Below are positions 35,451 through 48,538 of a DNA stretch of 64,000 nt, in pieces. Below the pieces are notes generated by a model. It saw only the letters and a list, made by a program, of their open reading frames with translations. It was not told the DNA's origin and made no database searches. Each line of letters begins with the position of its first letter. Positions within the stretch are counted from its first letter, which is position 1. Source of the DNA: Gnetum montanum (lineage: Eukaryota; Streptophyta; Gnetopsida; Gnetales; Gnetaceae); contig MNCI01014147.1 of the NCBI GenBank assembly GCA_015680685.1, positions 358,985 to 422,984 of the forward strand, given 5' to 3'. A program made the translations under genes and the position numbers.

Positions 35451-37615
35451 GAACCATCTACAATGATCAAGAGTTTAGGATTACCAAAATGTTCAAATTG
35501 GTTCTTAGTGATCCATGATCCTTCGTGTACTCTTGTGTTGATCAGGTTGTTTGCTTTTCTTGTTAGTTATGATCTTTATTCTGATTGCACAGTTACAAAA
35601 ATTTCAAAAAGAAACCCCTAAGTGTTATGTATTTAATTGTTATGACATTCTTAAGTTATCATTTTTTCTCATTTATTGTGCCCTTAGATGATTGATAAGG
35701 TTAGTTAGGAGAATTAATTAAATTCTTTGGCTTAAATTTGATTAGTTAGTCATAATATTCTTATTATTCTCTTATACTTATCCTTTATAGTATCCTTTGG
35801 ATGTTAGGAAATTTTGGCTCAAATATCTAGATGTACATGCAATAGATCTCCTTGCTGCCTTCCCCCCACCCCCCAACCCCACACACAACTAAGTTAAGCA
35901 CTTTGGGATCAATAGTATTTGAGAGTTCCTCAAATCAAATTTGCAATGAAGAAGTTATGTTGTTGTGAAGTTTGCTTTCTAGAGCTTAGTAAAATAGCAA
36001 AATCTCCTTTTACCTTGAAATGGTAGAATGAAAAATTTTCTAACTCCCACGTATATATAGTATTTTTATGGGCACAAGATTGTAGATGTGACATTGTAGG
36101 TCATATGATGTCACCCTGGAAATATTTCAAATTTTTGGCAATTTTTGTTAAAAAAAGGTCAATTAGATGATTTGGTAGACATAGAGACTATCTAAAGGGT
36201 TATGGATCAAAGATGATGCTTGAAATTCAAAATTTGGTGTTTGAAATTCATAAGAAAAGAATCTTAGATAATGAAAATTTATTGGGTGTATATGAAATGG
36301 ATTAAATCTTCTTAGTATATGGAAAAATTATAAAACTTTGTGGGAAGTGCTCTTTGAGTATTAATAGGTTTGGAAGGCACAAGATGATGTGGAATTACTT
36401 GTCAAGTATGAGGTGCAAGATTTATACAAGTGGATACTCCCCAAAGTAGGCTTTAGTCCTTAGTGCCCTTGTATAACCATGCCTAAAAGCATCTGTAGGC
36501 ACTTAAGGAGTTGAATGTAGGACATACCTATCTAGAAAAACACACATGTTAATATCACTGAATTGAAAAAATAACACTATATTATATAAAACCATAAAGT
36601 TATGATTAAATATACTAGTGAGGTGAAATATAATGTAGAGGCGATTGTAGAAATTGAGACATGAGGTGTCTTACCATAGGCATAATAAATCCTTATGTGT
36701 GATGCATGGTTAAAGTAATCATTAGTCTTTCTATCCAAGATTCAAACTAACCCCAAATCACTTTCTAGTGACATCACATTGTATCATTTCCAGGACTAAC
36801 AACCACAAGGCTACCATTGTTACAAGAAGTATTATCACTTGGTAATGTAGTTTAAGGAAGGAGTTTATTAATAGCACACTTTTTTATTTTTTAGTTTTTC
36901 CAAGAAGTCATTGACATTTAAGCATGGGTAAAATGTCTTTCTAGTGACATGGTAAGGAAACACTTATTGTACTCTTACTTCCATTGTTCATTAGAACTTA
37001 AGAGAATAATACACTCTTAACAATAGGATAAAACTCATAGCAATAGTCCAAGAGAATCTACAAGTTCTCTTGATTTCATAACATTTTCATTCCCATTTGG
37101 TTCCTCACTCTTCTATCTAGGCCTAATGATGACAAGTTTATTTTAGTTTTATTATGAAACAAATATCATTATGGCCATGGTAAGAACCTCTTATTGTTGG
37201 AAATGAGTGGATGGATGATGTGTTCTCTCACTATATAGGTAATTAGTCCTTCATGATTTCATAATATAGGGTATTCTTCACCTTATGGGGACTACATCTT
37301 GCTTTATTCTTTGTACTTTATTAGAAAAATCAATAGAAATATGTACAGAATGGGTAATTAAAATCATAGAAAATGGTAAAATAGAGGAATAATTTGAAAA
37401 ATATTAAAAAATATCAAATGATTAAAAAAATGAAAAATTATAAAAGAATGCAACGATATCAAAGAATGTGAAAATTGGTAAGAAATATGAGAAGGTATAA
37501 CAAGAAATTAGAAACCAAAAGGAATTAGAAAACATAAAGTTGAAAAGCACTTATCAATTCCTAATTTAAGATAAGGCATCTCCCCCACAACTAAACTCAT
37601 GGGTGAGTATTTGGA
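35451..37615 (-). other. Non-coding spacer, element E
   Basis: It is collinear with the spacers of A, B and C. It includes a C-rich run (about 35867-35882) and a TATATATA box (36052-36059) in the place of the internal promoter of A-C. The upstream boxes are weaker here (TGACATCATATGACC type), as they also differ in the E LTR. Coding potential is absent. Confidence 0.55.
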
Positions 37616-38542
37616 GAATAGACCCTAGATCCCCTGGATCATACACTTGAGGTTTCTTATTTATCATTCTTAGTGATTTAGATTTCCTTTATTATCACAT
37701 ATCACATTGATGATAATTGAATTCTAATCTTTTGACGACATATATCCCATTGAGCTAGGTGATATTTTTATTTCAAAATGTCCATCTATACTATCTTTTT
37801 TATTCTTAAATTTAAATTTTAAGTTTTCATTTCCACTATTTGTTGGTGTATGATTATGGTTTAAGATTTCCTTGTATGAGTTCATAGTTTGGATCATTTT
37901 CTTAGGATAGGAGTTAATAATTATGTTTCCATGCATGTTTTGGGTACTTTTAGGCTCTTAGTTTCTAGCCACTGGGTGCCTTTCAGTTTGGTGGCCCATG
38001 TTTCTTTTTGTTCACACACTTTTTTCTCACTTTTGTTGTGGGCTAGTGTAAGGACTGTGTTGACATTTTGAAGTTTTGGTCCACAACTGCACCCTTTGTC
38101 ATCATCAGTAATGCATGGAATTCTTTATGTATGTATGGCTTCTTTCTCATCTTCCTTAGATATTTTCATGAATAAATTTCTCATTTCTAACTTAGCATCA
38201 ATTTTCCTAATCCACGCTCTTCCCATAATGATAGGAAATTTCTTCTTGTTATTCTTCACATAGACCACTAAGAAATCCACTAGATAAGACCAAAGAAATG
38301 GTGATAAAATGATTCACTATTTCTAACTTTATGTTGCACTTTTTTAAGGGTAATAGGTTCCATACCTTATATGTTTCTTGAGAAATCAAATTTACTTTGG
38401 AACCTAAGTCTAGTAGAGCCTTGCATGGTGAATTTTCAACTACTTGTAAATAAATCAAAGGAATTACCAAATCTATTCTTTTCTTAGGTAGTGGTCCTAT
38501 CTTAATCCAATTTGATACTATTTTTGTTAACATGATATTCAC
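37616..38542 (-). pseudogene. Protease, linker and integrase tail, element E
   Basis: The protease active site reads KALLDLGSKVNLIS (38249-38542 piece, near 38410), with DLGS where A has DSGS; DLG.S forms are common in Athila proteases. The C-terminal IIMGRAWIRKIDA motif lies near 38220 in another frame. The linker follows to about 37910. A unique Lys/Asn-rich stretch (37724-37900) comes next, then a SPMSLVVGEMPYLKL segment (about 37560-37610) that resembles the last residues of the A integrase tail (SPPSNLVVKKMAI). About 2.5-3 kb of pol is missing between linker and tail. Confidence 0.72.
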
Positions 38543-41065
38543 AAGGTTCTAAGTCAGTTGTGGTAGAAGTAGAAACTTTCGTAGGAGGATTGCTCAAAGA
38601 AGAGATTTGTTTGGATGAAGTCCTTAGTTGACTAGTCTTTTCTAAAATTCTCTTGAAGAATGGACATGTTTGAGATTCTTCTTGAGTATTGATAATGTGA
38701 TTCTCTCTTTAGATATTCACCACCTTAATAGTGTTTTTTTTGTATTGTTGTGATGGCAGCTTCCCTTGTATAACTAGTGGTGGTATTGTCAGTAAAGAGT
38801 TAGAAGGTTGATTTGATGGACCAAATACTAGTTAATATGCATAGAGATTGGGATCCATCCTTGGAGTGGTACTCAGGTGGATAATAATGCAAAGAAGTGT
38901 GAATTGAAGCATTTCTCAAAGAGATTGGACATTGTACATAATATCCATAAGGATCTGGTTGCCTATTTGGATACTATTGCCTTGGTGGTGGCATTGCCCA
39001 TGCTTGTGGTTGTTGCCACTATTGCTAGTATTACTCTTGTGATTGAGGGTAGCGTCCTCTTGGGTAGTAGTTTGGTTGAAAAGGTTGTTTAAGATTTTCT
39101 TAAGGATAGGGTAACCATCTTGGCATCTACTTTTTAATGAATTTTAGCAACTCTTGTAATGAACCATAACAAAGTAACATTCCTTAGGATGTTCATACTA
39201 GCATACCTTGCATCATTTCTCATCCTCTAAACTAGACTCAGTACATTTATCAATTGAAACAACTTTTCCTTTTTGCTTATAGCCTTCTTGTCCATAGTCT
39301 CTTCTCTATTTCCTATCTTTACCTTTATTGAGTGCTTATTCAATTCTTTCTTCCACTATATTGAGGGTTGTAGCAAACTTCTCATCCAATAAGTCCTAGA
39401 TCTTCTCTACCTTTGTTGTTATATCATTGAAAATTTTTTGGATGGGTAGAGTTTTCTTCTAAATCATATCTTCCAAGGTCTCTTCGTCTTGCTTGTTGCA
39501 CATTTGTACACCTCATTTTTTGATTGATGGATCTTGATTATACTGTTTAGCCAATTCTCTCTTTTTTAAGTCACCTTTCTCTTTCACCACTTGGTCTATT
39601 AACCTTTGAATCCTATGGGTAGTCATCTTTGATAGTCTTCCTTGGATGTAGACCCTAGGGGTTTCTTTTGTTCTATTCCTTAACCCATTGACAATGTGCC
39701 TAAGTTTTTCTCTTTGTGATAATTCATGGTCTAGGCATCCATGTAGAAGAGAATAGTATCTATCCATTGTTGCATCAAGGGGTTCATATGTCCCTTGTTT
39801 CCATCCTTGGATTTTCTTTTTAAGGTTAGACACTTTTGAATAAGCTTGATATTTATCGTTAAAAGGTTCAAGCATGGTACTCCATCTTTTGATTGATTCT
39901 AGTTCCAATCATCTATAATAGCTCTCTACCTCTTTTATGAATATCCTACAAAACAACTTAAGCTTTTGACAATCACTTTCAATATTCAGAAGGATGCAGA
40001 CATCATGGAATGCTAGAAGGTGATGTTATGAATCTATGGTATATCCTCCTTCAAATTTAGGAATGTTATTCATATCTAGTCACTCGATGTGACTATCCTT
40101 CACATGCCTAGTTGGGATATATATAGCTTCTCTGATGTTTATCATGTTTTCAGTGACTAGTAGGGGTTATTCATAGTTGTTGGGTTCATAAGCTCTATTG
40201 TAGTAATGATCCCTTTGATGCTCATAATGCTCTCTATCCTCATACCTATTTCTATCACTTTGTCTTTCATAATCATTCTCTTCATCACTAGGATACCTTA
40301 TTATATACTCTTGTCTCTCATAATCTCTTTGTCTATCTCTATTATGGTCTTTCAATTTGTGTTCCTTCCTGTTAGGCTCCAAAAATAAATGCAAGGAGCA
40401 AGATGAAGTAGTTAGAAAATAGTGCCAGCTAGTTCTCCTTCTATGACATCATGACTCATCCTCTTTTGGTTCTACAGAAGCTTTAGGCCTTGAGCTTTGT
40501 CTAGGTCTGAAGTTTCTTGTACTCCTTCCAACGTCTTTTGCTAGAGTTAACTTTAGCTTGGTGTCGACAAGGTCTTTAATATGTATTACCATTATGTATA
40601 AGTGAGATCCATGAGTTTGATAAAAATTTTTGGCTTGGAGTAAAGCATCTTTTATTTTTGCTAGGATAATTGTCTGAGGTACCTTTTTTCCTTTTTCACA
40701 TTCATGTTGAGCTTCTAGGATGGCATCCTTTCTTGCCTAAGCCTCCGTTGGCTTGTATGACCTATCATGTTTTTTGGGATGTGATAGCTCTCATGTTCAT
40801 GACTTAGGTTAGCCTTCATAAGGGTTTCTTGAAACATCTATAGAATGAAACATTCTAATGGAAAAATTATGTTATCTTGTGAGTCTCTTCATTTGATCCA
40901 TTCATCTTGGTGAAGAATGAATGTGAAATCAGGATACTATGGATCATTGTGAACATATGTAATTCTTGTTTGCATCGGTGCACTTCAATATTCTTCATCG
41001 TGTATTTTGTCATGATTTCTTTAATAGTCTTTGATAGGTGATTTTTCTCTAAGTTTGGAAGCCAT
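38543..41065 (-). pseudogene. gag, element E
   Basis: The reading starts at ATG 41065 (MASKLREKSP...). FTFILHQDEWIK (about 40900) matches FILHKDEQMRW of A and B. An Arg/Asp/Glu/Tyr-rich linker (40167-40394) replaces the Ser/His linker of A. The gag core follows: WLDMNNIPKFEGG (about 40060-40095) and the longest open piece, 39513-39908, with MELESIKRWSTML, YQAYSKVSNLKKKI and VYIQGRLSKM. The Cys/His cluster lies near 39150-39230. Gag is better preserved than in A or B, which fits a younger element. Confidence 0.8.
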
Positions 41066-41186
41066 GTTATGTGTTTGACACTTAGTTGTATCTGTATGTA
41101 TTAGGATTGATTATGAATGTAAAAGATAGACTTTGTGGATTGATACAATGAACTTTATGAGATCAACTACTTAGCACACATTGAAA

Positions 41187-41207
41187 CATCCTTGGAAATG
41201 GTGCCAA
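41187..41207 (-). other. Primer-binding site, element E
   Basis: The minus strand reads TTGGCACCATTTCCAAGGAT directly inside the 5' LTR. It shares its first fifteen bases with the PBS of A. Confidence 0.77.
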
Positions 41208-42084
41208 TGATGAATGATGGAGGCATCCCAACACTATCATATTATTCACAAGTGTTTTCATGCGACTAGATCATAATCCATGGATGGACAATGTAATTAT
41301 GCTAATAGTCTATGTTAAGTTCATGATCATTGTCTTCTCACTTTAACTTAGTGAAATCTTAACATATGGTTTAACTCTTAGTGAGGTACATGATAGGTTG
41401 ACGTTGTAGGGCTCTTAATGCTCCTAGTGGTACTCATAATGAAAGTGAATATTAAATCCTAAATCTAAGTAATAATAGAAATGAAAATCTATTCTATCCT
41501 AATATCAATAGGTATCAGTTCTTGGTTTACCAATCATGTCTTGGACTCATGTAGTTATCATTGGGATTAATAAGTGGAATTACTACTGAATAAATTAAGC
41601 AATGTCACTATTGGGTTACCAGATAACTACAATTAACTCTTGAAACCTATTGTACCCATTCTGCTTACTAATAACATATAAATAAAATGCTTGAAATGTA
41701 AATGATTAACTAGGAAAGCAAGAAAATTATTCTAAGTAAAGAAAAAATAAACTAAGGAGGGCTACAATGATGAGAAATAGCTTTGATCTTTATTACCATA
41801 CATAAACTATGTCCAACTACAATTTACTCGAATAAAGATTCCAGCCAATTGCTTAACACCACATTGTGGGCATTCACTCTATTACTAAAACTATGAAAAC
41901 AAACTACAAGAATCTAGTTAAAGGTTGGAATCAAAATTTGTCATTTGTGCACCCAAGTATTGATATTTATAGGACTACATAGATCTTACCACATTGTATC
42001 AATGATGACAAAGGATGAACTACGATAGCATTGATATGATATCATAGATATGATATCACATCAATACAAAAATTGGTTTTATCA
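41208..42084 (-). repeat. 5' LTR of element E
   Basis: It is closely similar to 31602-32464, sharing for example the run GGGCTCTTAATGCTCCTAGT and the terminal TTGGTTTTATCA. It carries the same GATATCAT boxes near 42030-42060. It is followed by attac, the partner of attat before the left LTR. Confidence 0.88.
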
Positions 42085-42256
42085 ATTACCATAAAAAAAC
42101 TTGATCTTAGAAGATAAAACCAATCTTTACCAATATTAGATAAATCAAACCCTAAGTGATGGAAAAGTGGATCAATTCTTCAAATTTCTTCTAAAGCTTG
42201 ATGAAGATTAACAGTTCAAGTATGGATACCTTTAAACCAAAATGCTTTGATACCAA
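42085..42256 (-). other. Leader and iMet-type primer-binding site of element F
   Basis: The minus strand at 42241-42256 reads TTGGTATCAAAGCATT, very close to the initiator-methionine PBS TGGTATCAGAGC used by many plant gypsy and copia elements. It lies two bases inside a sequence ending CTCATCA, as expected for an LTR edge. It is the right flank of element E and so continues the gag at 31601. Confidence 0.65.
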
Positions 42257-42258
42257 TT

Positions 42259-44596
42259 TGATGAGAATTTACCTCAAGACACTCTAAAAAACTCTATTAC
42301 ACAATCTTTCCAATCAAAAATCTTAGAAAACAAAATACAAGAATATGAAGAAATGCTTTCTTTATTAATTCACATTCAAAATAGAGCAATACATCAATAA
42401 TGAGGGTCCAAGCCTAATTTATATCTTTCAAGGATCTTAGAGGTCATACATGTCCTTTCTCAATCCTTTAATTTCTTAGAATTGAAGCATAAAGGTCATG
42501 AAAAGATACTCATAAGAGATTTCTTCAACCTCTCTCAAGTGATTTCTCTTACCTCTCACTCAATTGGACCCACTTTTGCTAGCATAATCTCTCATTCTCA
42601 CTTGCATTCTTCTCTCTCTTCTCTCTAACTAGGGAAAAAAAATAAGATCTTGGAATTCTTATATTCTTATAGAATGGTTGTTGAATCTCCATGAAAGTCT
42701 CCAAACTAACTTTCAAAAGTCCCTTGAATTAGATGAAAAATTCCATTCTAGAAAAATATATAGTATTCATAACCTAGCAAATTAAAAATGATTAAAATTG
42801 AAAGCTTACTATTTAATATTGGTGAACCATAGTTAAGACAAAAAACCATGATTTTAACAAAATATTAGATTTATTCAATACCTCATCTCCTTAAGCATGA
42901 TTGCTATGTATTATAAAATTACATCCCAGAATACATCCAAAAATAGACCAACATGGTGTTTGGAATCCTCATTATAATATGGAATTACATTGCATAATAT
43001 ATCCAAAAATATATTGACATGGTATTCTGTATCTTAGTTACATAAAGATTAAAATTTACAAAAATACATAGCTTCTTGAATGTTCCCAACATTTTCATAC
43101 ATGATGGACATGGATTTTATGCATACTAACATATATTACAAGAATAATGACAATTATCATAATCAAATGTAGTACTATATTAACAACTTATTAAAACTAA
43201 TTCCTTGATGATGGAATTATTAGCAATCTATTATTAATGATTTTAGCTAGTATGGTCTTTGTCATTACCTGCAAAGTTTGAAAATCATATATGAAAATCA
43301 CTTGTCTACTACCGAAATGATGAGTTTATAAGCCAAATCATTGTCTATGAGCTAAATATGAGTGCTCAAATAAAGATGCTAAAAGAGGTATTAGTACAAA
43401 TATATAATGCAAAACAATTATTAGTACATAAGAATATTTAGAATTGTAATCTTGACTATCGCTAAAATGCCTTAGCTTATATTATATATATATATTTTAA
43501 AATCAATTAATCAATTTAATTCAAGCCATCAAAAGTCCCAGGAATTAATTAGGATGATAAAACTAAACAATAGGAAAAAACCTAACTCAATTCCCATGTT
43601 TAGATAAAAAGTTAGGTCTTTTATTGGAGTTAAAAAATTGTAATTTGTTTAGGATTTGGAAAATCAGATTTAAATTTATGTAGACTTGGCTTTTGAGAAC
43701 CACCCCATTGAATCTAGATAAGGGAAAATTTCTTATTTACAAGTAAAAATTAAAGTAAATGGAAAAGTCATTTACTTAAAACATTTTACATGTAAATAAT
43801 TACTAATAATTTTTGCAAATGCCTAGCAAACCCATCTCCATGAGGTATTAAAACCAAGGTAATTTTTTTAAATTTTCCAAAATATAAAACTGCAAAGCAT
43901 GAATTCATTGATACTAAAATGTTAGCCTTTTGATGAAAATTTACCTCTAATATTTCCCTTATCTCTAACTCTCTCTTAACTTAGTCTTATTACTCTTACA
44001 CTCTTACACCAACTTAGGAATTTAATGAATATTTATACTTTTTTCAGTGACCTTTTGTCTTCCTTGATTCCCAAACACAATTTAATATTCATTGCAATCT
44101 ACCAACAAAAACATCTCATTGCTGAATAAGACATTTTTTACAAGGAAAAGATGTCTTTCAATGTATAGAATTACATAAAGAAGACATCTTTTATAGATAG
44201 TAAATGTCTTTTGGTATCATAAGATACCTTTTAAATAGTGTAGACATCTTTCCCAACAGCAATAACTTTCATAGAAGACTTATTTCCAATAGAGAAGACA
44301 TCTTTTAGGCTAAGAAAATGTCTTTTCTTTCAAAACTCCAAATAGTAAGATATCTCTGCTAAAGTTCATAACCTTCAAATACTTCCCAAATAAGATCTTA
44401 TCAATCTTGAAGTACCCTATTTTCATCAAAATAAGACCAATATAAGAAAACAAATACAAATAATTCATTAAGAATTATAAATGATCTGGATGATGTCCTC
44501 ATCAGTTAGCCTAGCTAGGTAAGGTATTATACCAAATAGTCCTTGATGACTAGTTTAAGTTAGTTTAATCTCATAATTATCCTAGTGTTTAATGCT
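42259..44596 (-). repeat. AT-rich LTR-like region outside element F PBS, unresolved
   Basis: It starts TGATGAGAATTTACCTC directly outside the PBS, so its first part is the 3' end of the 5' LTR of F. A second very similar start, TGATGAAAATTTACCTC, occurs at about 43932, and an ATCA end at about 44507. Either the LTR is over 2 kb or two LTR-like pieces are joined. The AAGACATCTT cluster at 44090-44360 links it to 22680-23000. No coding pattern is seen; a short (TA)n run lies near 43480. Confidence 0.4.
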
Positions 44597-45516
44597 TGAT
44601 GAGTAGTGGGTACCCCCTATGTCTAACCATACAAATCACAAGTGTTCATGTATGATCTAGTCAAATTCTATGGATGGGACTAGTTATGCATCTAGATCAT
44701 TAAGCATTGATCACAGTTCACTATCTTCTCACTTAGACTAGTGGTAGCTTTGTCATGTATGGTTTAGTTCAAAGTGAGGCATATGATTATTGATGTTATT
44801 ATGACCTTATGATACTCTTAATAGTAATAAAGAAATTACTTATTTAATCCTATTAACAATAGGAAGATAAATGCTAAATTAGCCTATGGGTGATGAGTGT
44901 CCGTTCCTAGCTTTCCATACATGTCTTCAACTCATGTATCCACTATGGGGATTACCAAGTGTTATGCTACTCAGCAAACCAAGTAATAACATTACTAGGA
45001 TTACCAAGAAAATATGTGTTTACACTTGAAAATGGTTATGCTCATTTTGCTAATTGATTAACATACATGGAAATGTGAATATTAACTAAGTACATGAAGT
45101 GTAAATATTAACTAAGTACATGTAAAGTAAAATTTCATGGAAAGTAAATCTATGCTATTCCAAGTGCTGCAATGTTTATTAAGAAATATTTTCTTTATTT
45201 CCATTCACACCAAAGTCTCTAGGTACATCAATGCTTGAATAAAGATCTATCACTTCTTAACTCCTACTGTGGGCACTTAGAAAATATTCTAAATGTTATG
45301 AAATAAAACTGCAAGAACCTAGCTATATTACTAACTTCATGATGCCATAAGTGTGACTAGTAAACACATATTTATAGGCAAGATAAGACATTGCATTGAT
45401 GGGATCATGTCAATGCGTTAGACCATGTGTCGATGTTATCGCATTGATGAGGTCACGTCGACGGGATCGCATCGACAACATCCCATTGACGCAACCCAAG
45501 GAAGACATATTTATCA
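44597..45516 (-). repeat. 3' LTR of element C
   Basis: It starts TGATGAGTAGTGGG and ends ATATTTATCA. Inside, the minus strand reads CATGGGGA, the best polypurine tract of the family here. The U3 array (45405-45492) keeps six or more CpG-bearing boxes of the type GTCGACG/CATCGAC, and a TATA box (minus TATAAATA) lies at 45369-45376. Confidence 0.87.
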
Positions 45517-48500
45517 TATCCCCATGAGTGAACTAAAACTCATCCTTGAGTGAACAAAAGGAGGAACAAGTTATTTATAAACTTTTGAAAAGGCATGGGA
45601 TTATTATCGAACTACAGACATACAACTGACACAAATAAAAACTAAGTGTCCAAGTGTATGAATTTATGATCATTACAAAAATTGGTGTTCAAGACAAAAA
45701 AATTGAATACCATGATAAAAAGCTTTAGCACAATCCCTCTAACAACTTAAAGATGAGGAAGAAAATTAGATGATCCTTGGAGGATCTTAAGGTTTTGAAG
45801 GATCTTCTCCTACTTTAAGTAAATGTAGTTGTTGAGGTGGTGTTTGTGGCTATCCTACTATAGCTGCAACTTTCATCAATGCTTTCATCTTCTCCTCCTT
45901 ACTCCTGGAATCATACAAAATCCATGTAGCATCATTAATATGGGCTGGTATGGAAACATTTCAAGGATAGGGCATTACAGGGAACAACTCCTTGACGTTA
46001 ATAAATGAGGTAGTAAATTGTATGCGTTCCATGTTGAATGCCCTAAATGAATTATGTAGCTCTAGGCACTCATTCTCTTGGCCAAGTTCTCTATTGTTGA
46101 TCTTTGATGAGTGAACTTCACCTTGAGAAGCTTAATTTTTGTGTTTTCTATCTCAAGCTTCTACTTGGTCTCTTTATGGTGCTTGAACTCTATTCATATA
46201 GAAGGTACAAGCTGGCCACTTGCTTCTCCAACTCTGACCTTGGCATTCTGGCAATTAGCATTGCTAGGTTTAAGTAATAGAGATCGAAAAGCTTCATGTA
46301 CTCTGTCATCTTCTTGATCTGTAGCTTCTTTGGGCATATTTCTACTTTGTTGTACACATTCAATCCATCAAATATGGGCTACCACATGTTGCCTCCTTCT
46401 TTGAGTTGCTAGAGGGCCTTATTTACCTTCGCCTTTACTAGCTGGATATGTTTTTTTGTTGATTTCCTTCTACAAACTAACTTGGTCCCTATATTGATTT
46501 TCAACCATTTTAACTTTAAGGCTTCATTCTTCTAGGTGGAAATTTCTATTGCAGACTTCTAGTGAAAGGCACAAACCTCCTTCATTAAGAGATTTCAATT
46601 TTTTTTGTCAACCTTCTTAGTTTAATGTTCACTCTGGCAAGCTACTCCTACTGCTTTTGGAAGAATTTAGCTATCTATTCTTTTTTCATCTTGAAATTTC
46701 ACAGATGATAGTTCTCCTAGGTTAGGCTTTTGTTCTCCTGATGAACCTCCAACAAGTCTGTTTAAATGTTATAGGCAATGGCATCTATAAGGGCTTGGTC
46801 AAACACCATGGACTTCTTTGTGTACTTAACCTCTATGAGTTTTTCTAAAGCTATTGGAAAACTTCATTTCTTAAGATTGCTTGACTGAGTACGGTGGGAA
46901 CAATGAGGTACACTTTGAGTTCTCCAACTTCCACAACTAAGTGTTGAATCTTAGCTTGGAATATTTCTAGTTGGGTGTTGACAATGAGAGATTTGTCCTT
47001 AGCCTTAAGTAGCTTTGACTGGTTTGGTAAAATGAGATATTGAAGATATTTAGAATTGGTTGCTCGATTCCTACTAGTCACTCCAACAACTCTTCATGTT
47101 GGGATGCACTGAATCTTCCACTTGGTGCTCCTACAGATATCTACACATCTCTAAGTGCAGCAACATCTAGTATATATGTTGTAGAAGCATTGAGTACATT
47201 AGCTACTCTATCAGCTACAACCTCTACTACCATCTCCTACCCTTGGTGTTGCATCACCAAAATAGTTGCTCCCTCACCCTCCTCCAAATGTACCAAAAGG
47301 GTAGTAACATTCTAAGAGATTTTTGCTACTATTGAGAGAGGGATACCATTACCTCTTGAGTGTTAGGATTTGATCTCATGGGCACCTACATTCTTTTGGT
47401 AGAAAACATTAATGTTGAATCCTCCATCCTACTGATGGATCATGCTACTTCGTTGAGATGACTCAACATTGGTCTATAGGTAGAGGGTTCACCACCACTC
47501 GATCTTACTTGCTACTACTATAGGAGTTGCTCATGAAGCTTGCACATGTGCTCAATAGAAATGTGAGCCTCTAGCATTATTTTCTCATGAGTGGGTTGTG
47601 GTTGTGGCTATTCCTCTTTGATCACCTTGGCAAGGATCTTTTCCTTCATTATTTCCACCCAAGAGGTGGAAGGAGCATGTTTGATGGTATTATTAGAGTA
47701 GTAGGCTATACCTCCCCTTTTGCATAATTTTTGGATGAGACATGGAAAGGGGAGTGCCTTTCTTTCACATTCATTTTCTTCAAACCACTTCTTCATTTCT
47801 AGATAGATCAACTGTGGAAGGTTGATTGAGAATTTTCTGCTTAGAGTGATACATGCATGGGTAGAGAAGGTTGTGATCTTGTTGGGCCTCATTATTAGAT
47901 TGAATTGGTAGGCCTCCATCTTAAAATATGCATGCTCTACCATGGTGAGTGCATCAAACTCCTTATGGTCAACATTGTAGCACTTTTGAACCCACTTCTT
48001 CTTAACCTCAAGGTTGTCCCAACTCCTGGAAACTCAAGGACTTTAGAAATAACCTTCATTGAGTAAGACATAGAGATGTCCTTGATCTTCACTATGGTAT
48101 TGACCTATCTATTCTAGAAGAGGTATGTTTCTCCCACATATCATTCTCCATTGAAAGTGAGAATGGGCCACATAGGAGAATTCTAGAGTTATTTTTTAAC
48201 ATCCTCTAGGGAAAGGTCTAGGAAAGATCCAAATTTTATTCATGAAGAACTATTTTTTGGATCTTCATAGACCTGATTTGCCTTAGAAAAGCCTCTATCA
48301 AAGTGATCCCAAGGATAGATCTAGGTCTAGGTATCTTATCTTGATGGGACTACTCCATTGTAGCTTATAGAATCTATTAGATAGATTCTACTTTGGGCTC
48401 CTCATGAAGAGGTCATGTTGCATGCATCTTGGTTGCCTCCTTTTAGGGTTATTCTTGCTAACCCCTTCTAGTTCTAGGTCACTTTTCCCTTGGTTGGGAT

Positions 48501-48538
48501 AGGCCTCCTTCTTGTGGGCACTTTGGTCTTGGTGCCAT
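45517..48538 (-). pseudogene. aORF of element C
   Basis: The reading starts at ATG 48538 (MAPRPKCPQEGG...). The best open piece, 47608-47943, holds YFKMEAYQFNLIMRPNKITTF, KFSINLPQLIYLEMKKWFEE and LPFPCLIQKLCKRGGIAYY, the hallmark of the plant transposon-protein family. An EVVADRVANVLNA-like segment (about 47170-47230) and a coiled-coil piece (46851-47081, with KLLKAKDKSLIVNTQLEIFQ) follow. It is homologous throughout to the A aORF. The conserved order in pol-less elements suggests the aORF was retained while pol was lost. Confidence 0.72.

Larger units (their letters stand above)
31602..42084 (-). mobile_element. Element E: complete but pol-less Athila-like element
   Basis: The LTRs (31602-32464 and 41208-42084) are closely alike, the PBS is present and the flanks attat/attac form a 4-of-5 target duplication. 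The interior on the minus strand is gag, protease, linker, integrase tail, spacer and aORF. No RT, RNase H or integrase core is present anywhere between the LTRs. As the target duplication shows genuine transposition, the enzymes were probably supplied in trans, unless the deletion came after insertion. It is inserted into element F upstream of gag. Confidence 0.85.

Noticed and set aside
35865-35890. C-rich run that could form an i-motif or G-quadruplex
   Set aside because: A single irregular run without four spaced tracts; B and C lack it.
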